Shown here: one piece after another, positions 1 through 6,313 of the stretch
Numbering within the stretch: the stretch's first letter is position 1
How the letters are laid out: the number at the start of each line of letters is the position of its first letter
From: Bacillota bacterium
Lineage (GTDB): Bacteria; Bacillota; Clostridia; Peptostreptococcales; Anaerovoracaceae
Reading direction: 5' to 3'
Length of the DNA: 7,299 nt
NCBI GenBank assembly: GCA_017543805.1
Contig: JAFYFK010000230.1
Span: 1 to 7,299, forward strand
Translations under genes and position numbers: made by a program
The notes under the pieces: generated by a model
What the model saw: the letters and a program-made list of their open reading frames with translations, nothing else
What the model was told of the DNA's origin: nothing
The model's database searches: none

Positions 1-2528
1 GCGTCTACATGTGTCAGAGTCGACGCATCATGAGTGTGCGCACCCGTAGAATTAAAGTAGACGGTCACTTCGACCTCCGAGGAGGGCATGAAATAATAGC
101 TTGTGCCCGAGATGTCTACAGTACGGCTCTGGCTATTGACCACATCATAATAATAGTATTCTGTTTTCCAAAATGTCGAATCGACACCGGGCGTTATATC
201 CCGTATATAGATGCGGTCACCTGGATGCGCATAATACACATCCTCGGATTGATTGACAAAGTCCTCGGTATCATTCTCAAGCCAGGCGGTACCGACGCCT
301 TGGCCTGCGAAGACAAGCTTGATCTTATAGGCTGTATTATCCCGCCAGCCGGCGTACAGCGTCTTGTTGTCCGTCAGCGGCTGGGTGAAATCGAAGAGAT
401 AAGCAGCACTTGACATATTCGCCGCCTGCCGGTTCGTGTACCAGCCGGTAAATTCCCAGCTGCCATCGCCCGCCGGATCAGCAGGAGGCGTCGGCACGGT
501 ATTCAGCTCGACCTGCGCCGGATCGATCGGAGCTCCTCGGCCGTTCATATCAAACGTGATCGTGCGGTAAGGAATGACCTCCCAGACGGCTGTAAACGCC
601 ATGTCGTCGTAGACCGTGATAGCCCGGCCGGCAGAGTAATACGTGCCGCCGCAGACCCAGTATCTGAAACGCTTTCCCTCCGGTGCGGCAAACGTGCTCT
701 CCGGTACAGTAAGGACCGAACCGGCCGGAGGACGCCTGCCGGTCATGGTTCCCGAACCTTCGCCCGGTTTAAAGGTGACGGTGCAAAGCTTCGTCCACTT
801 GGCGTTGAGGTTGGTGTGCTGCGTGATGGGCGTGGAAAAATCGAAGTGATGATCCTCCGTAAAACCGCCGTTCGTATACCAGCCTCCGAAGATATAACCA
901 TTCTGGTACAGCTTTTTGGGCTCCACCGCGATCGCGCCGTAGGTGACCGTCTGGACCGGAGGCCTCGTACCGATGCCCCGGTTATTGAAGGAGACCAGGA
1001 AGGTCTGCATCTCCCATTTTGCGTAAAGTATAAGGTCGTCGGTGACCGCCCTGCTGAAGTCGTAAACATGCTCATAGCCGGGATCGGTGTACCAGCCCAT
1101 GAACGAGCCGCCCGCTTTGACAGGATCCGCAGGTTTGGTTACTTTGCCGCCGTGCGTAATGATCTGCGACTGCGGATTGGGGGATCCGCCGACAGTGTCG
1201 AAATCGACCCCATAGCTCTTCAGATTCCACTTGGCGTAGAGATCGAGTGTGCCGGTGATCGGCGTGCTGAAATTAAAGGGTGAATTGAATCCGGGGTCTG
1301 TGTACCAGCCGCCGAAAACATAACCGTTGATCTCTTCCGGCATCTCCGGCGCGACAGCCTTTTCGCCCGCCAGCACCTGCTGGCTGGTGTCTGGCCGGCT
1401 GTATGCCGATCCCATATGACAGCGCACCGTGTACGCCGCGCGCACGTAAAAGTAGCGGCTGTAGACATTCGTCCTCTCCGTTAAGACCCAGGGATAATCG
1501 ATGAGACAGAGCTGATACGGCACATCGCTGACCCAGTCGGAAGTGACCCAGATATGCATATCCTGAGCCTCTTCGATCTCAACGTTCTGGCCGTTTCCGC
1601 AGATCTGCCCATAGGCATCAGGGAATCTGTTCGAAGAAGACGAATCATACCCCATAGGCCCTCCGGAGATAAAGAAGCAGGAATCATTCTGATTCTCCCA
1701 CGTGATGGAGATGGGCTCTATTTCACGATCTACGGACCAGGTCACCCATTCGAGCTGCCCGTCGAGGATAACGACATCCTGCGGCTGCCGGGTGAACATG
1801 TTCGTCCCCTTGGGCAGGATATAGAAAGGTTCGCTGTAATACTCCTCACCGTTTTTGCCCTGGAGGACTACGTAAAACGGATATTCGCTTATAGCGTCAG
1901 TGCCCATATAAATCGAATAGGTCCTCCGCGATTGCGTGAGCCACCTGGTAACCTCTTCAAAAGTATGGTTTGTCAATTCACCGTCCATATCATCAAGTAT
2001 CCAGAAGCGCTCACCGTGCGTCTCGAAATTGAGTGCGAAGGTGAGCTTTTTTTCGGCATCGGGATCGCTCGTATCGAGACTGATAGTATTCGGCTGCTGC
2101 AGGAACTTCGGTTCCGGGTTGATGTAGAACTCCTCGCTCTGGCGGCACCGGTTTCCGTCCGCGACCCAATTCAATTCAATCGTGTATGGATACTCGGATA
2201 TCCAGGAATCATCCACCACGACCGTCATATTCTGTTTCGGCGCCGCGGGGTTCCCCTCAGGATCCGTGAATCTTGATTCGATATCGTAAAGATGATTAAA
2301 GGTATTGTTATAAAGCTCAAGACTGATATCGTCCCGCTGCTCGGGGTCAACATTCAGCGAGAACGTCAGCTCGGCCGTGCCGCCCTCGGGAACATAGATC
2401 GTGTTAGGCTGCACCGAGAAATTGGGAGCCGTATCCGCCCAGGCCGGTTCGGCGGAGATGCCGGTAATGCTTATCAGAATAAAAAATAATAAAAATAAAC
2501 CTGACAGTCTGATAAATGTATTTCTCAT
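1..2528 (-). CDS. Large secreted/surface protein with Ig-like modules and InlB-type B-repeats (3' end outside window)
   Basis: The minus-strand frame opened by the ATG at 2528-2526 runs without a stop to the left edge, giving 842 codons and an incomplete product. The start is supported by GGGAGGTG at 2543-2536, 7 bases upstream. Residues 1-31 form a signal peptide (MRNTFIRLSG, then a Leu/Phe/Ile-rich core), with likely cleavage after ISA (26) or AWA (31). Residues 35-363 read as three diverged Ig-like modules. Residues 366-728 are five tandem units of about 70 residues of the InlB B-repeat (Listeria-Bacteroides repeat) type, with GGWYTDPGF-like centres and LYAKW-like ends. Residues 729-827 look like another bacterial repeat unit ending FMPSSEVEVTVYF. 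The visible end, HTHDASTLTHVDA, resembles a linker found before Cys-containing modules in clostridial surface proteins. The family is typically exported and involved in adhesion or wall association; ligand and anchor are unknown because the C-terminus is missing. It lies downstream of the two-component operon on the same strand, behind a terminator, so it probably has its own promoter. Confidence 0.9.
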   Translation of the reverse strand, partial: MRNTFIRLSGLFLLFFILISITGISAEPAWADTAPNFSVQPNTIYVPEGGTAELTFSLNVDPEQRDDISLELYNNTFNHLYDIESRFTDPEGNPAAPKQNMTVVVDDSWISEYPYTIELNWVADGNRCRQSEEFYINPEPKFLQQPNTISLDTSDPDAEKKLTFALNFETHGERFWILDDMDGELTNHTFEEVTRWLTQSRRTYSIYMGTDAISEYPFYVVLQGKNGEEYYSEPFYILPKGTNMFTRQPQDVVILDGQLEWVTWSVDREIEPISITWENQNDSCFFISGGPMGYDSSSSNRFPDAYGQICGNGQNVEIEEAQDMHIWVTSDWVSDVPYQLCLIDYPWVLTERTNVYSRYFYVRAAYTVRCHMGSAYSRPDTSQQVLAGEKAVAPEMPEEINGYVFGGWYTDPGFNSPFNFSTPITGTLDLYAKWNLKSYGVDFDTVGGSPNPQSQIITHGGKVTKPADPVKAGGSFMGWYTDPGYEHVYDFSRAVTDDLILYAKWEMQTFLVSFNNRGIGTRPPVQTVTYGAIAVEPKKLYQNGYIFGGWYTNGGFTEDHHFDFSTPITQHTNLNAKWTKLCTVTFKPGEGSGTMTGRRPPAGSVLTVPESTFAAPEGKRFRYWVCGGTYYSAGRAITVYDDMAFTAVWEVIPYRTITFDMNGRGAPIDPAQVELNTVPTPPADPAGDGSWEFTGWYTNRQAANMSSAAYLFDFTQPLTDNKTLYAGWRDNTAYKIKLVFAGQGVGTAWLENDTEDFVNQSEDVYYAHPGDRIYIRDITPGVDSTFWKTEYYYYDVVNSQSRTVDISGTSYYFMPSSEVEVTVYFNSTGAHTHDASTLTHVD
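345..1433 (-). repeat. Five tandem InlB B-type repeats within the surface protein
   Basis: Units end at a conserved Trp: 366-434 (1433-1227), 435-505 (1226-1014), 506-578 (1013-795), 579-649 (794-582) and 650-728 (581-345). Units 1, 2, 3 and 5 carry the GWY hallmark (FGGWYTDPGF, FMGWYTDPGY, FGGWYTNGGF, FTGWYTNRQA) followed by FDFSTPIT-like and LYAKW-like segments. Unit 4 is degenerate: FRYWVCGG replaces the GWY centre and the end is FTAVW. The units are clearly diverged from each other, so this is an old protein-level repeat rather than a recent DNA duplication. In known proteins such units form small beta-grasp-like domains that act as stalk or binding modules. Confidence 0.9.
1440..2426 (-). 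repeat. Three diverged tandem Ig-like modules (protein-level repeat)
   Basis: Within the surface protein, three segments of about 100-120 residues share a start and an end pattern. The starts are PNFSVQPNTIYV (35), PKFLQQPNTISL (140) and NMFTRQPQDVVIL (243). The ends are ISEYPYTIELNW...SEEFYI, ISEYPFYVVLQG...SEPFYI and VSDVPYQLCLID...SRYFYV. Approximate DNA spans are 2426-2115, 2114-1806 and 1805-1440. The shared order (QPN/QPQ strand, then (I/V)S(E/D)xP(Y/F) turn, then aromatic final strand) suggests repeated beta-sandwich modules. Ig-like fold is inferred from pattern only; the repeat relationship itself is visible in the translation. Confidence 0.6.
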
Positions 2529-2535
2529 ATAGCGG

Positions 2536-2543
2536 CACCTCCC
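2536..2543 (-). promoter_or_regulatory. Ribosome binding site of the surface protein gene
   Basis: Minus-strand GGGAGGTG lies 7 bases before the ATG at 2528. It fixes this start for a gene whose frame is open at the window edge and therefore cannot be defined by length alone. Confidence 0.75.
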
Positions 2544-2563
2544 GTGGATACAATTTTCCATAC

Positions 2564-2592
2564 TTTATAATATCCTCAAAGGAACTTTTCCA
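2564..2592 (-). promoter_or_regulatory. Candidate promoter of the surface protein gene
   Basis: On the minus strand, TGGAAA (2592-2587, 4 of 6 to TTGACA) is followed after 17 bases by TATAAA (2569-2564, 5 of 6 to TATAAT). Transcription would start near 2557, leaving a leader of about 30 bases with the ribosome binding site. It sits just after the terminator of the upstream operon, as expected for an independently transcribed gene. The match is moderate and read by eye. Confidence 0.4.
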
Positions 2593-2615
2593 CATCATCC
2601 GAAAGTAGGATATGC

Positions 2616-2642
2616 AATAAAAAACAGCCCCAAAGGGCCGTT
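2616..2642 (-). terminator. Rho-independent terminator of the two-component operon
   Basis: Read on the minus strand, AACGGCCC (2642-2635), loop TTTG (2634-2631) and GGGCTGTT (2630-2623) form an 8-bp stem with one G-U pair. It is followed directly by a T-rich run (TTTTTTATT counted from the stem's last bases). It begins 23 bases after the last base of the response regulator's stop codon, which starts at 2667. The plus-strand side has only a weak T-run, so it works mainly in the minus direction. Confidence 0.85.
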
Positions 2643-2664
2643 TAATTGTATATTTATGCATCTG

Positions 2665-3288
2665 TCAGTCTTTTATTACAAGTCCCAGGTGACGCGCTTT
2701 AACTGCAAGTTCCAGCCGGCTGCGGTACCCTGTCTTCTGCAGGAGATTGGCTATATGGCTTTTTACCGTAGTTTCTGAGATGTCGAGGCATGCGGCGATC
2801 TCCTGGTTTGAGGCGCCGCCGACAAGCTCGTGGAGCACATCGATCTCCCGGTCGGTAAACGCGGCAGTGTCCGCGTTTCCGAGCTGCGCGTGCGGAACAT
2901 CGCCCGTATAGACCGATTCCCCGGCCATGGTGCGGTCGAGGAGCTCGAGCAGTGGCTGTTCCTGTATCTCCTTGTGCCAGAAGCTGTCCGCGCCGACAGC
3001 CCTGGCGCGGCTCATATACGATACCTCGGGCATCGACGTGACTATGACGATCTTCATCTCCGGACGGAGCTTTTTGAGTTCCGCCGCGGCGTCAAGCCCG
3101 CTCATGCTCCCCGGGAACAGAACGTCGAGAAGCGCGATGTCGGCATCGTTGAAACGGCACCAGTCAAGAAGCTGCGCGGCTGAAGCAAAGGACGCCGCCA
3201 CCTCGTAGCGTTCCGACTGCGCCGCGATATCCTCGAAGACCTCGCGCACCATCTTATAATCTTCAGCTATAACAAGCTTACAGCTCAT
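2665..3288 (-). CDS. NarL/LuxR-family response regulator
   Basis: A 207-residue cytoplasmic DNA-binding regulator, normal length for the NarL/FixJ group. Residues 1-118 form a receiver domain. The acidic pair E9-D10 and the phosphoacceptor D55 (in ALLDVLF) are present, as are T84 (in IVIVTSMPE) and K106 (in FWHKEI), so all the key phosphorylation residues are there. Residues 144-204 form a LuxR-type helix-turn-helix, FTDREIDVL through NQEIAACLDISETTVKSHI to the end, with the recognition helix around ETTVKSHIANLL. The start at 3288 has AAGGAGGT (3300-3293) 4 bases upstream. Its first 11 bases overlap the end of the kinase gene, and a terminator follows, so it closes the operon. It is most likely phosphorylated by the adjacent kinase and binds promoter DNA as a dimer. 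Targets cannot be read from sequence; the divergent region at 6193-6313 is the nearest candidate. Confidence 0.95.
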   Translation of the reverse strand: MSCKLVIAEDYKMVREVFEDIAAQSERYEVAASFASAAQLLDWCRFNDADIALLDVLFPGSMSGLDAAAELKKLRPEMKIVIVTSMPEVSYMSRARAVGADSFWHKEIQEQPLLELLDRTMAGESVYTGDVPHAQLGNADTAAFTDREIDVLHELVGGASNQEIAACLDISETTVKSHIANLLQKTGYRSRLELAVKARHLGLVIKD

Positions 3289-4567
3289 AAATACCTCCTT
3301 TTTCCGGAAGGATCATTGTCATGCGGAACCGCGGTTCGGACTCGATCGTAAGCGTTCCGCCGGCAGCTTCCGCCTCTTTTCTGAGATTTGCGAGACCTCC
3401 GGTCTCCCTGACCGGCCAGTGCGGCGCCTCTCCGTCATTCGTAAGGGTAATGCGCCAGAAGCCGTCAATATGTTCCGAATCCACATACGCCGCGCTTCCG
3501 CCGGCGTGCCGCAGGACGTTCGTCATGTGCGTCTGTATAGCCAGATCCGCGAGCTGCATCAGCGGCCCTTCCTGCGGAAGCTCCCCGTTTACGCGCAGTT
3601 CTATACCCAGCAGCGCAGCCTCCCTGTTTATAACATAGTACGGAGCCTGCCAGGGTTCAGCGCCTCCCCCTGAAAGCTGGGCCAGATCCTGCCTCCACTG
3701 CGAAAGCAGCTCTGTTCTGTCGACTGAACCGGGCTGCAGCATGCAGCGCTTTGTGAGCAGAAGAGTCTCCCCTATGCGGTTGTGCAGCGAAGTCTTGATC
3801 TGCAGCAGTTCGCGGCTCATGGTGACGTATTCTATAGTGCCGAGCAGCGCCTTGAGCCTCGTGTTTACGAGCTTCGCGCGGTCCTGCTTCTCCTCGAGCT
3901 GCGAGGTCAGCTGCCAGGGTTCGGTAACGTCGACCGCCATCAGCTCCTGTACAGATTCCCCGCCGAAGGGTATAAGGCTTCTCTGAATATTATACACCCT
4001 GCCGTCCTTCAGCTCCAGCACGGGGGATTCCCCGGAGCGCAGGGTACCCGGATAATCGCCCTTTGAAAGGTGCCTCCAGAACCTCGCGGGGTTTCTGGGC
4101 GGCTGTCCGGTCAGCTCCCGGCATATGCGCTCCATCTCGGTGTTTACGAGCAGCGGGCGGCCGTTCTCCCTGGAGAAGCTCATCCCGGTAGGAAGCCTGT
4201 CGAAAGCTTCTTTTACGGACATCACGGAGAGATGCGTCCTGATCCATTTCCCGAGGCGGTACTGCTGGACTGCCGCGACCGATGTAAGGACAGCCAGAAG
4301 GCCGAAGACCAGCGCAGGCCGCGCCATCAGGAAACCAAACCAGGCGGGCACCAGCGGGACCTGCCACGCGGAGATCTGAAGACCGTAGCAGAGAGCCTGA
4401 TAGAGATACATCGCCGCAGCCAGAAGGACTCCCGTCAGCGCTGTCAGGCCGGGGCTGCGCTTAAGCTGCAGAAAGCGGACAAGGTTATAGATGAACATCA
4501 GCAGGACGACCAGCGTCCAGACCGCCGTCAGGCTTTGAACAAGACGCGGCAGTTCGGGGAAGCTCAT
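3278..4567 (-). CDS. Membrane sensor histidine kinase, NarX/HisKA_3-like
   Basis: A 429-residue kinase of a two-component system. Residues 10-103 contain three or four hydrophobic membrane segments (about 12-31, 41-61, 70-80 and 84-102) and little extracellular sequence. Residues 118-215 resemble a PAS-like domain (LPTGMSFSRENGRPLLVN to ELMAVDVTEPW). A helix follows (218-260), then the dimerisation motif SLHNRIGETLLLTKR with phosphoacceptor H262. The ATPase part shows a probable N-box (THMTNVLRHAGG, N350), a NDGEAP segment (377-382) and a short G-box (ETGGLANLRKEAEAAGG, 388-404). The ATG at 4567 is preceded by AAGGAGG (4581-4575) with 7 bases spacing and overlaps the upstream gene's TGA as ATGA, so the two are probably translationally coupled. 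The regulator start lies inside its last codons. This is the gene in the operon with complete kinase hallmarks. The signal is unknown; the lack of a large outside domain suggests membrane or intracellular sensing, or input from the upstream partner. Confidence 0.92.
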   Translation of the reverse strand: MSFPELPRLVQSLTAVWTLVVLLMFIYNLVRFLQLKRSPGLTALTGVLLAAAMYLYQALCYGLQISAWQVPLVPAWFGFLMARPALVFGLLAVLTSVAAVQQYRLGKWIRTHLSVMSVKEAFDRLPTGMSFSRENGRPLLVNTEMERICRELTGQPPRNPARFWRHLSKGDYPGTLRSGESPVLELKDGRVYNIQRSLIPFGGESVQELMAVDVTEPWQLTSQLEEKQDRAKLVNTRLKALLGTIEYVTMSRELLQIKTSLHNRIGETLLLTKRCMLQPGSVDRTELLSQWRQDLAQLSGGGAEPWQAPYYVINREAALLGIELRVNGELPQEGPLMQLADLAIQTHMTNVLRHAGGSAAYVDSEHIDGFWRITLTNDGEAPHWPVRETGGLANLRKEAEAAGGTLTIESEPRFRMTMILPEKGGIYEL

Positions 4568-6192
4568 ACAGCCGCCTCCTTTCCCGCCGGCAGCGCGGCT
4601 GAAAGCGTTATGTACACGGTATCGTCCCTCGTTTCAGCGTCAAGCGAGGCCCCGAGGGCATCCGCCTTTTCCGTTAGACGGTCCGGCAGCACGGGGATCT
4701 CCGGCGCGTCGAGCGCAAGCTTAAGGGCAAAGCTTTCAGAAGCTGTTTCTATTACGGCGTCGCAGGCGTTCAGCGAGTCAAAAGAACCCTCGAGCGCGGT
4801 CTCAAAAAGTTCGTAAGCGAGCAGGCACAGCGGCGCTGGCAGCATGGCCGCGCCTTCAGACCGCAGTTCCGCGGTCTTTCCGGAAAGCGTCAGGTATTCA
4901 AAGCTCTCGCGTATGGCCAGAGCCAGTTCACCGGAGCTCAGCATACCGGATTCTTCGGCGTTGAGTATAAGGTTGCCGCGCCGCTTGATGTAAGCTCCGA
5001 GCACCGCGATCTTCGGCAGATACTCCGAAAAAACCTCCCCGCTGTCCGACGCGGCGGAAAGCAGTGTCTGCATCTTTTCGGCCTGCGGCCGCAGATCCTC
5101 GGATATCCGGTCATACAGGCGGTTTTTGGTCTCGTAGGATATTCGCTCCGCGCGGATCTCGTTCTCCTGCCGGATAAGCTCGTTCTCGCCCTCGAGCTCC
5201 TGGGTCACGCTCTCCAGCCTTTCATTCAGCGCGGTAACATCCCTAAGGTCCTCCGCCCAGCTGACGCTGCCGCCGCTTATGGGCCGGTCCTGGATCCGGA
5301 ATCCATCGGAGACCGGAGTATAGTTCTGCGAAACGAATACAGCCTCGCCGTCGTCGGAGCGTATGACCGCGTTGATATGCGAGCGGTCGAACAACATCTC
5401 ATAATCCGTATTGACAGGAAGAAGCCCTACCCTTATGCAGCTTTCGATGCTTCCGATAAACAGGAAGCATACCGCTTCGTGCAGCTGGTACAGCTTCATA
5501 CCGTTGATCTGCGGAGATCCGCCGCATATGAAATAAACCACAAGCAGAGCGATCCCGGCAGCCATTATCCCGGCAGGGATGTACCAGAGATTGCGTGAAG
5601 CGCGTATGCGGCAGCACCGCAGCAGTATGACGAGCGTCGCAAGGCACAGGAACAGCGCCCAGACCACCAGCACCCAGTACAGAGGCCCGTGGCTGTAGCT
5701 GCTGTGCTCCGCGTCCGTAAAACGGAATGCCAGGCCGTGGATGCCGTTGGTCATAAAAAGAAGGCTCAGCAACCCGCCGGCGATCCACAGAGGAAGGGTC
5801 GCGCGAAGCGGACCGTCGGGATCGTCCCGGGATACCCTGAGCGCCGAAAGAAAACCCGTCAGCGGTATAAGGCAGAGCGGAATGTAATATGCGTACCACG
5901 CGTATTCCCGAAGCGCGGGAAGGTTGGTGAGCAGCGTATAGCGACAGATCCTGAAGCAGAAAAGCAGGACCATCAGAACAGACGCGGCTGTAAGAAGCCT
6001 GCGTATGTGCTTCTGCACCACTCTGCGCCGTATCGACAGCGACCAGGTTATGACCAAGGCGCAGTAAAGCAGCGCAGGGATGTCATACAGGTGCTGCCGT
6101 ATGGGCAGGTAAAGATTCGAAAAGACAGCCAGCGCAAAAAAGGCCAGGAAGGCTGCCGTTTTTCTTTTTTCGATGATATTGCTTTCTGACAT
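4564..6192 (-). CDS. Polytopic histidine-kinase-like sensor lacking the phosphoacceptor histidine
   Basis: First gene of the operon, 542 residues from the preferred start (residues here are numbered from the ATG at 6198, giving 544). Residues 14-260 hold about seven or eight membrane helices, ending in SIESCIRVGLLPVNTDYEMLF, a signature I associate with 7TM kinase-like proteins of Clostridia. Residues 264-320 look like a PAS fold. Residues 322-380 are charged and helical (probable coiled coil), leading into NRLYDRISEDLRPQ, which aligns with LHNRIGETLL of the neighbouring kinase. Here Y362 replaces the phosphoacceptor His. The region YIKRRGNLIL (403-412) and the C-terminal part resemble a degraded ATPase domain: AYELFETALEGS has T467 where an N-box Asn is expected, and the G-box is not recognisable. 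It is probably not a working kinase by itself; it may sense the signal and regulate or heterodimerise with the partner kinase. The family assignment is from memory of motifs, the missing residues are seen directly. Confidence 0.85.
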   Translation of the reverse strand: MSESNIIEKRKTAAFLAFFALAVFSNLYLPIRQHLYDIPALLYCALVITWSLSIRRRVVQKHIRRLLTAASVLMVLLFCFRICRYTLLTNLPALREYAWYAYYIPLCLIPLTGFLSALRVSRDDPDGPLRATLPLWIAGGLLSLLFMTNGIHGLAFRFTDAEHSSYSHGPLYWVLVVWALFLCLATLVILLRCCRIRASRNLWYIPAGIMAAGIALLVVYFICGGSPQINGMKLYQLHEAVCFLFIGSIESCIRVGLLPVNTDYEMLFDRSHINAVIRSDDGEAVFVSQNYTPVSDGFRIQDRPISGGSVSWAEDLRDVTALNERLESVTQELEGENELIRQENEIRAERISYETKNRLYDRISEDLRPQAEKMQTLLSAASDSGEVFSEYLPKIAVLGAYIKRRGNLILNAEESGMLSSGELALAIRESFEYLTLSGKTAELRSEGAAMLPAPLCLLAYELFETALEGSFDSLNACDAVIETASESFALKLALDAPEIPVLPDRLTEKADALGASLDAETRDDTVYITLSAALPAGKEAAV

Positions 6193-6204
6193 CTGCATCC
6201 CCTG
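6190..6204 (-). promoter_or_regulatory. Start region of the sensor gene: AGGGG favours the second ATG
   Basis: Two in-frame ATGs lie at 6198 and 6192 (MQMSES). The only purine-rich stretch, AGGGG, abuts the first ATG with no spacer but sits about 7 bases before the second. The start at 6192 is therefore preferred; using 6198 would add only Met-Gln. This is the weakest ribosome binding site in the window, suggesting low translation of the first operon gene relative to the next two. Confidence 0.5.
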
Positions 6205-6220
6205 CCGTAAGCCGCCGCAT

Positions 6221-6240
6221 TTAGTAATTTTAAGTAATTA
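6221..6240. repeat. Tandem 10-bp direct repeat in the divergent control region
   Basis: TTAGTAATTT (6221-6230) is followed at once by TAAGTAATTA (6231-6240), matching at 8 of 10 positions with an identical AGTAATT core. The period is one helical turn, so both copies face the same side of the DNA, as for a protein dimer. It overlaps the operon's -10 and start site, so a bound protein would probably repress or autoregulate. It may also simply be AT-rich promoter DNA. Confidence 0.4.
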
Positions 6241-6245
6241 TAACA
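6237..6245 (-). promoter_or_regulatory. Extended -10 promoter of the two-component operon
   Basis: Minus-strand TGTTATAAT is a perfect extended -10 (TGnTATAAT). No good TTGACA-like box lies 16-18 bases upstream. Expected transcription start is near 6230, giving a leader of about 38 bases to the ATG at 6192. The weak -35 fits a promoter relying on the extended element or on an activator. Confidence 0.55.
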
Positions 6246-6291
6246 CGAATAAATCACTGTATATGATATGATAAACACAGATACCGTGTTA
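6241..6291. repeat. 7-bp inverted repeat flanking the divergent promoters
   Basis: TAACACG (6241-6247) and CGTGTTA (6285-6291) are exact reverse complements around a centre at 6266. The left arm overlaps the operon's -10 and the right arm lies just after the expected plus-strand start. It could be a split operator. A 7-bp match in a region this short has a fair chance of occurring randomly. Confidence 0.25.
6264..6272 (+). promoter_or_regulatory. Extended -10 promoter of the beta-helix protein gene
   Basis: Plus-strand TGATATGAT is an extended -10 (TGn plus TATGAT, 5 of 6). No convincing -35 is seen; the place where it should be (about 6243-6249) overlaps the -10 of the opposite promoter. 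Start would be near 6279, about 35 bases before the ATG at 6314. An alternative TATGAT at 6262-6267 has no TGn. Confidence 0.45.
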
Positions 6292-6298
6292 CCGGCAC

Positions 6299-6306
6299 AA
6301 GGAGGT
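6299..6306 (+). promoter_or_regulatory. Ribosome binding site of the beta-helix protein gene
   Basis: AAGGAGGT, close to a perfect match to the anti-Shine-Dalgarno sequence, lies 7 bases before the ATG at 6314. It fixes the start of a gene that is open at the right edge. Confidence 0.85.
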
Positions 6307-6313
6307 ACGAGCC

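Larger units (their letters stand above)
2529..2664. other. Intergenic gap between the two-component operon and the surface protein gene
   Basis: This 136-base gap contains the operon terminator (2616-2642), the candidate promoter (2564-2592) and the ribosome binding site (2536-2543) of the surface protein gene. It is visibly AT-richer than the flanking genes. I see no small gene with its own ribosome binding site and no copy of the AGTAATT repeat found in the divergent region. Confidence 0.7.

Noticed and set aside
9..413. 134-codon plus-strand open frame at the left edge
   Set aside because: Antisense to the end of the repeat protein, whose frame continues cleanly to the edge; no supporting motif.
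345..1433. Possible recent DNA-level tandem duplication or CRISPR-like array
   Set aside because: The units are similar only as protein and differ widely in bases and length, and no short identical repeats with spacers are present.
1554..2276. 240-codon plus-strand open frame opposite the surface protein gene
   Set aside because: It is antisense to a protein with a clear signal peptide and recognisable repeats, has no ribosome binding site or recognisable motif, and has the Arg/Ile-rich composition typical of a shadow frame.
2404..2661. 85-codon minus-strand open frame covering the intergenic gap
   Set aside because: It would run through the terminator and promoter region and overlap the start of the surface protein gene in another frame; no ribosome binding site fits its start.
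4070..4816. 248-codon plus-strand open frame across the kinase/sensor junction
   Set aside because: It lies antisense over two well-supported genes and is Gln/Arg/Ser-rich low-complexity sequence without domain features.
6274..6290. AACAC/GTGTT hairpin in the leader of the beta-helix gene as a riboswitch or terminator
   Set aside because: The stem is only 5 bp, lacks a T-run and is too small for any known riboswitch.
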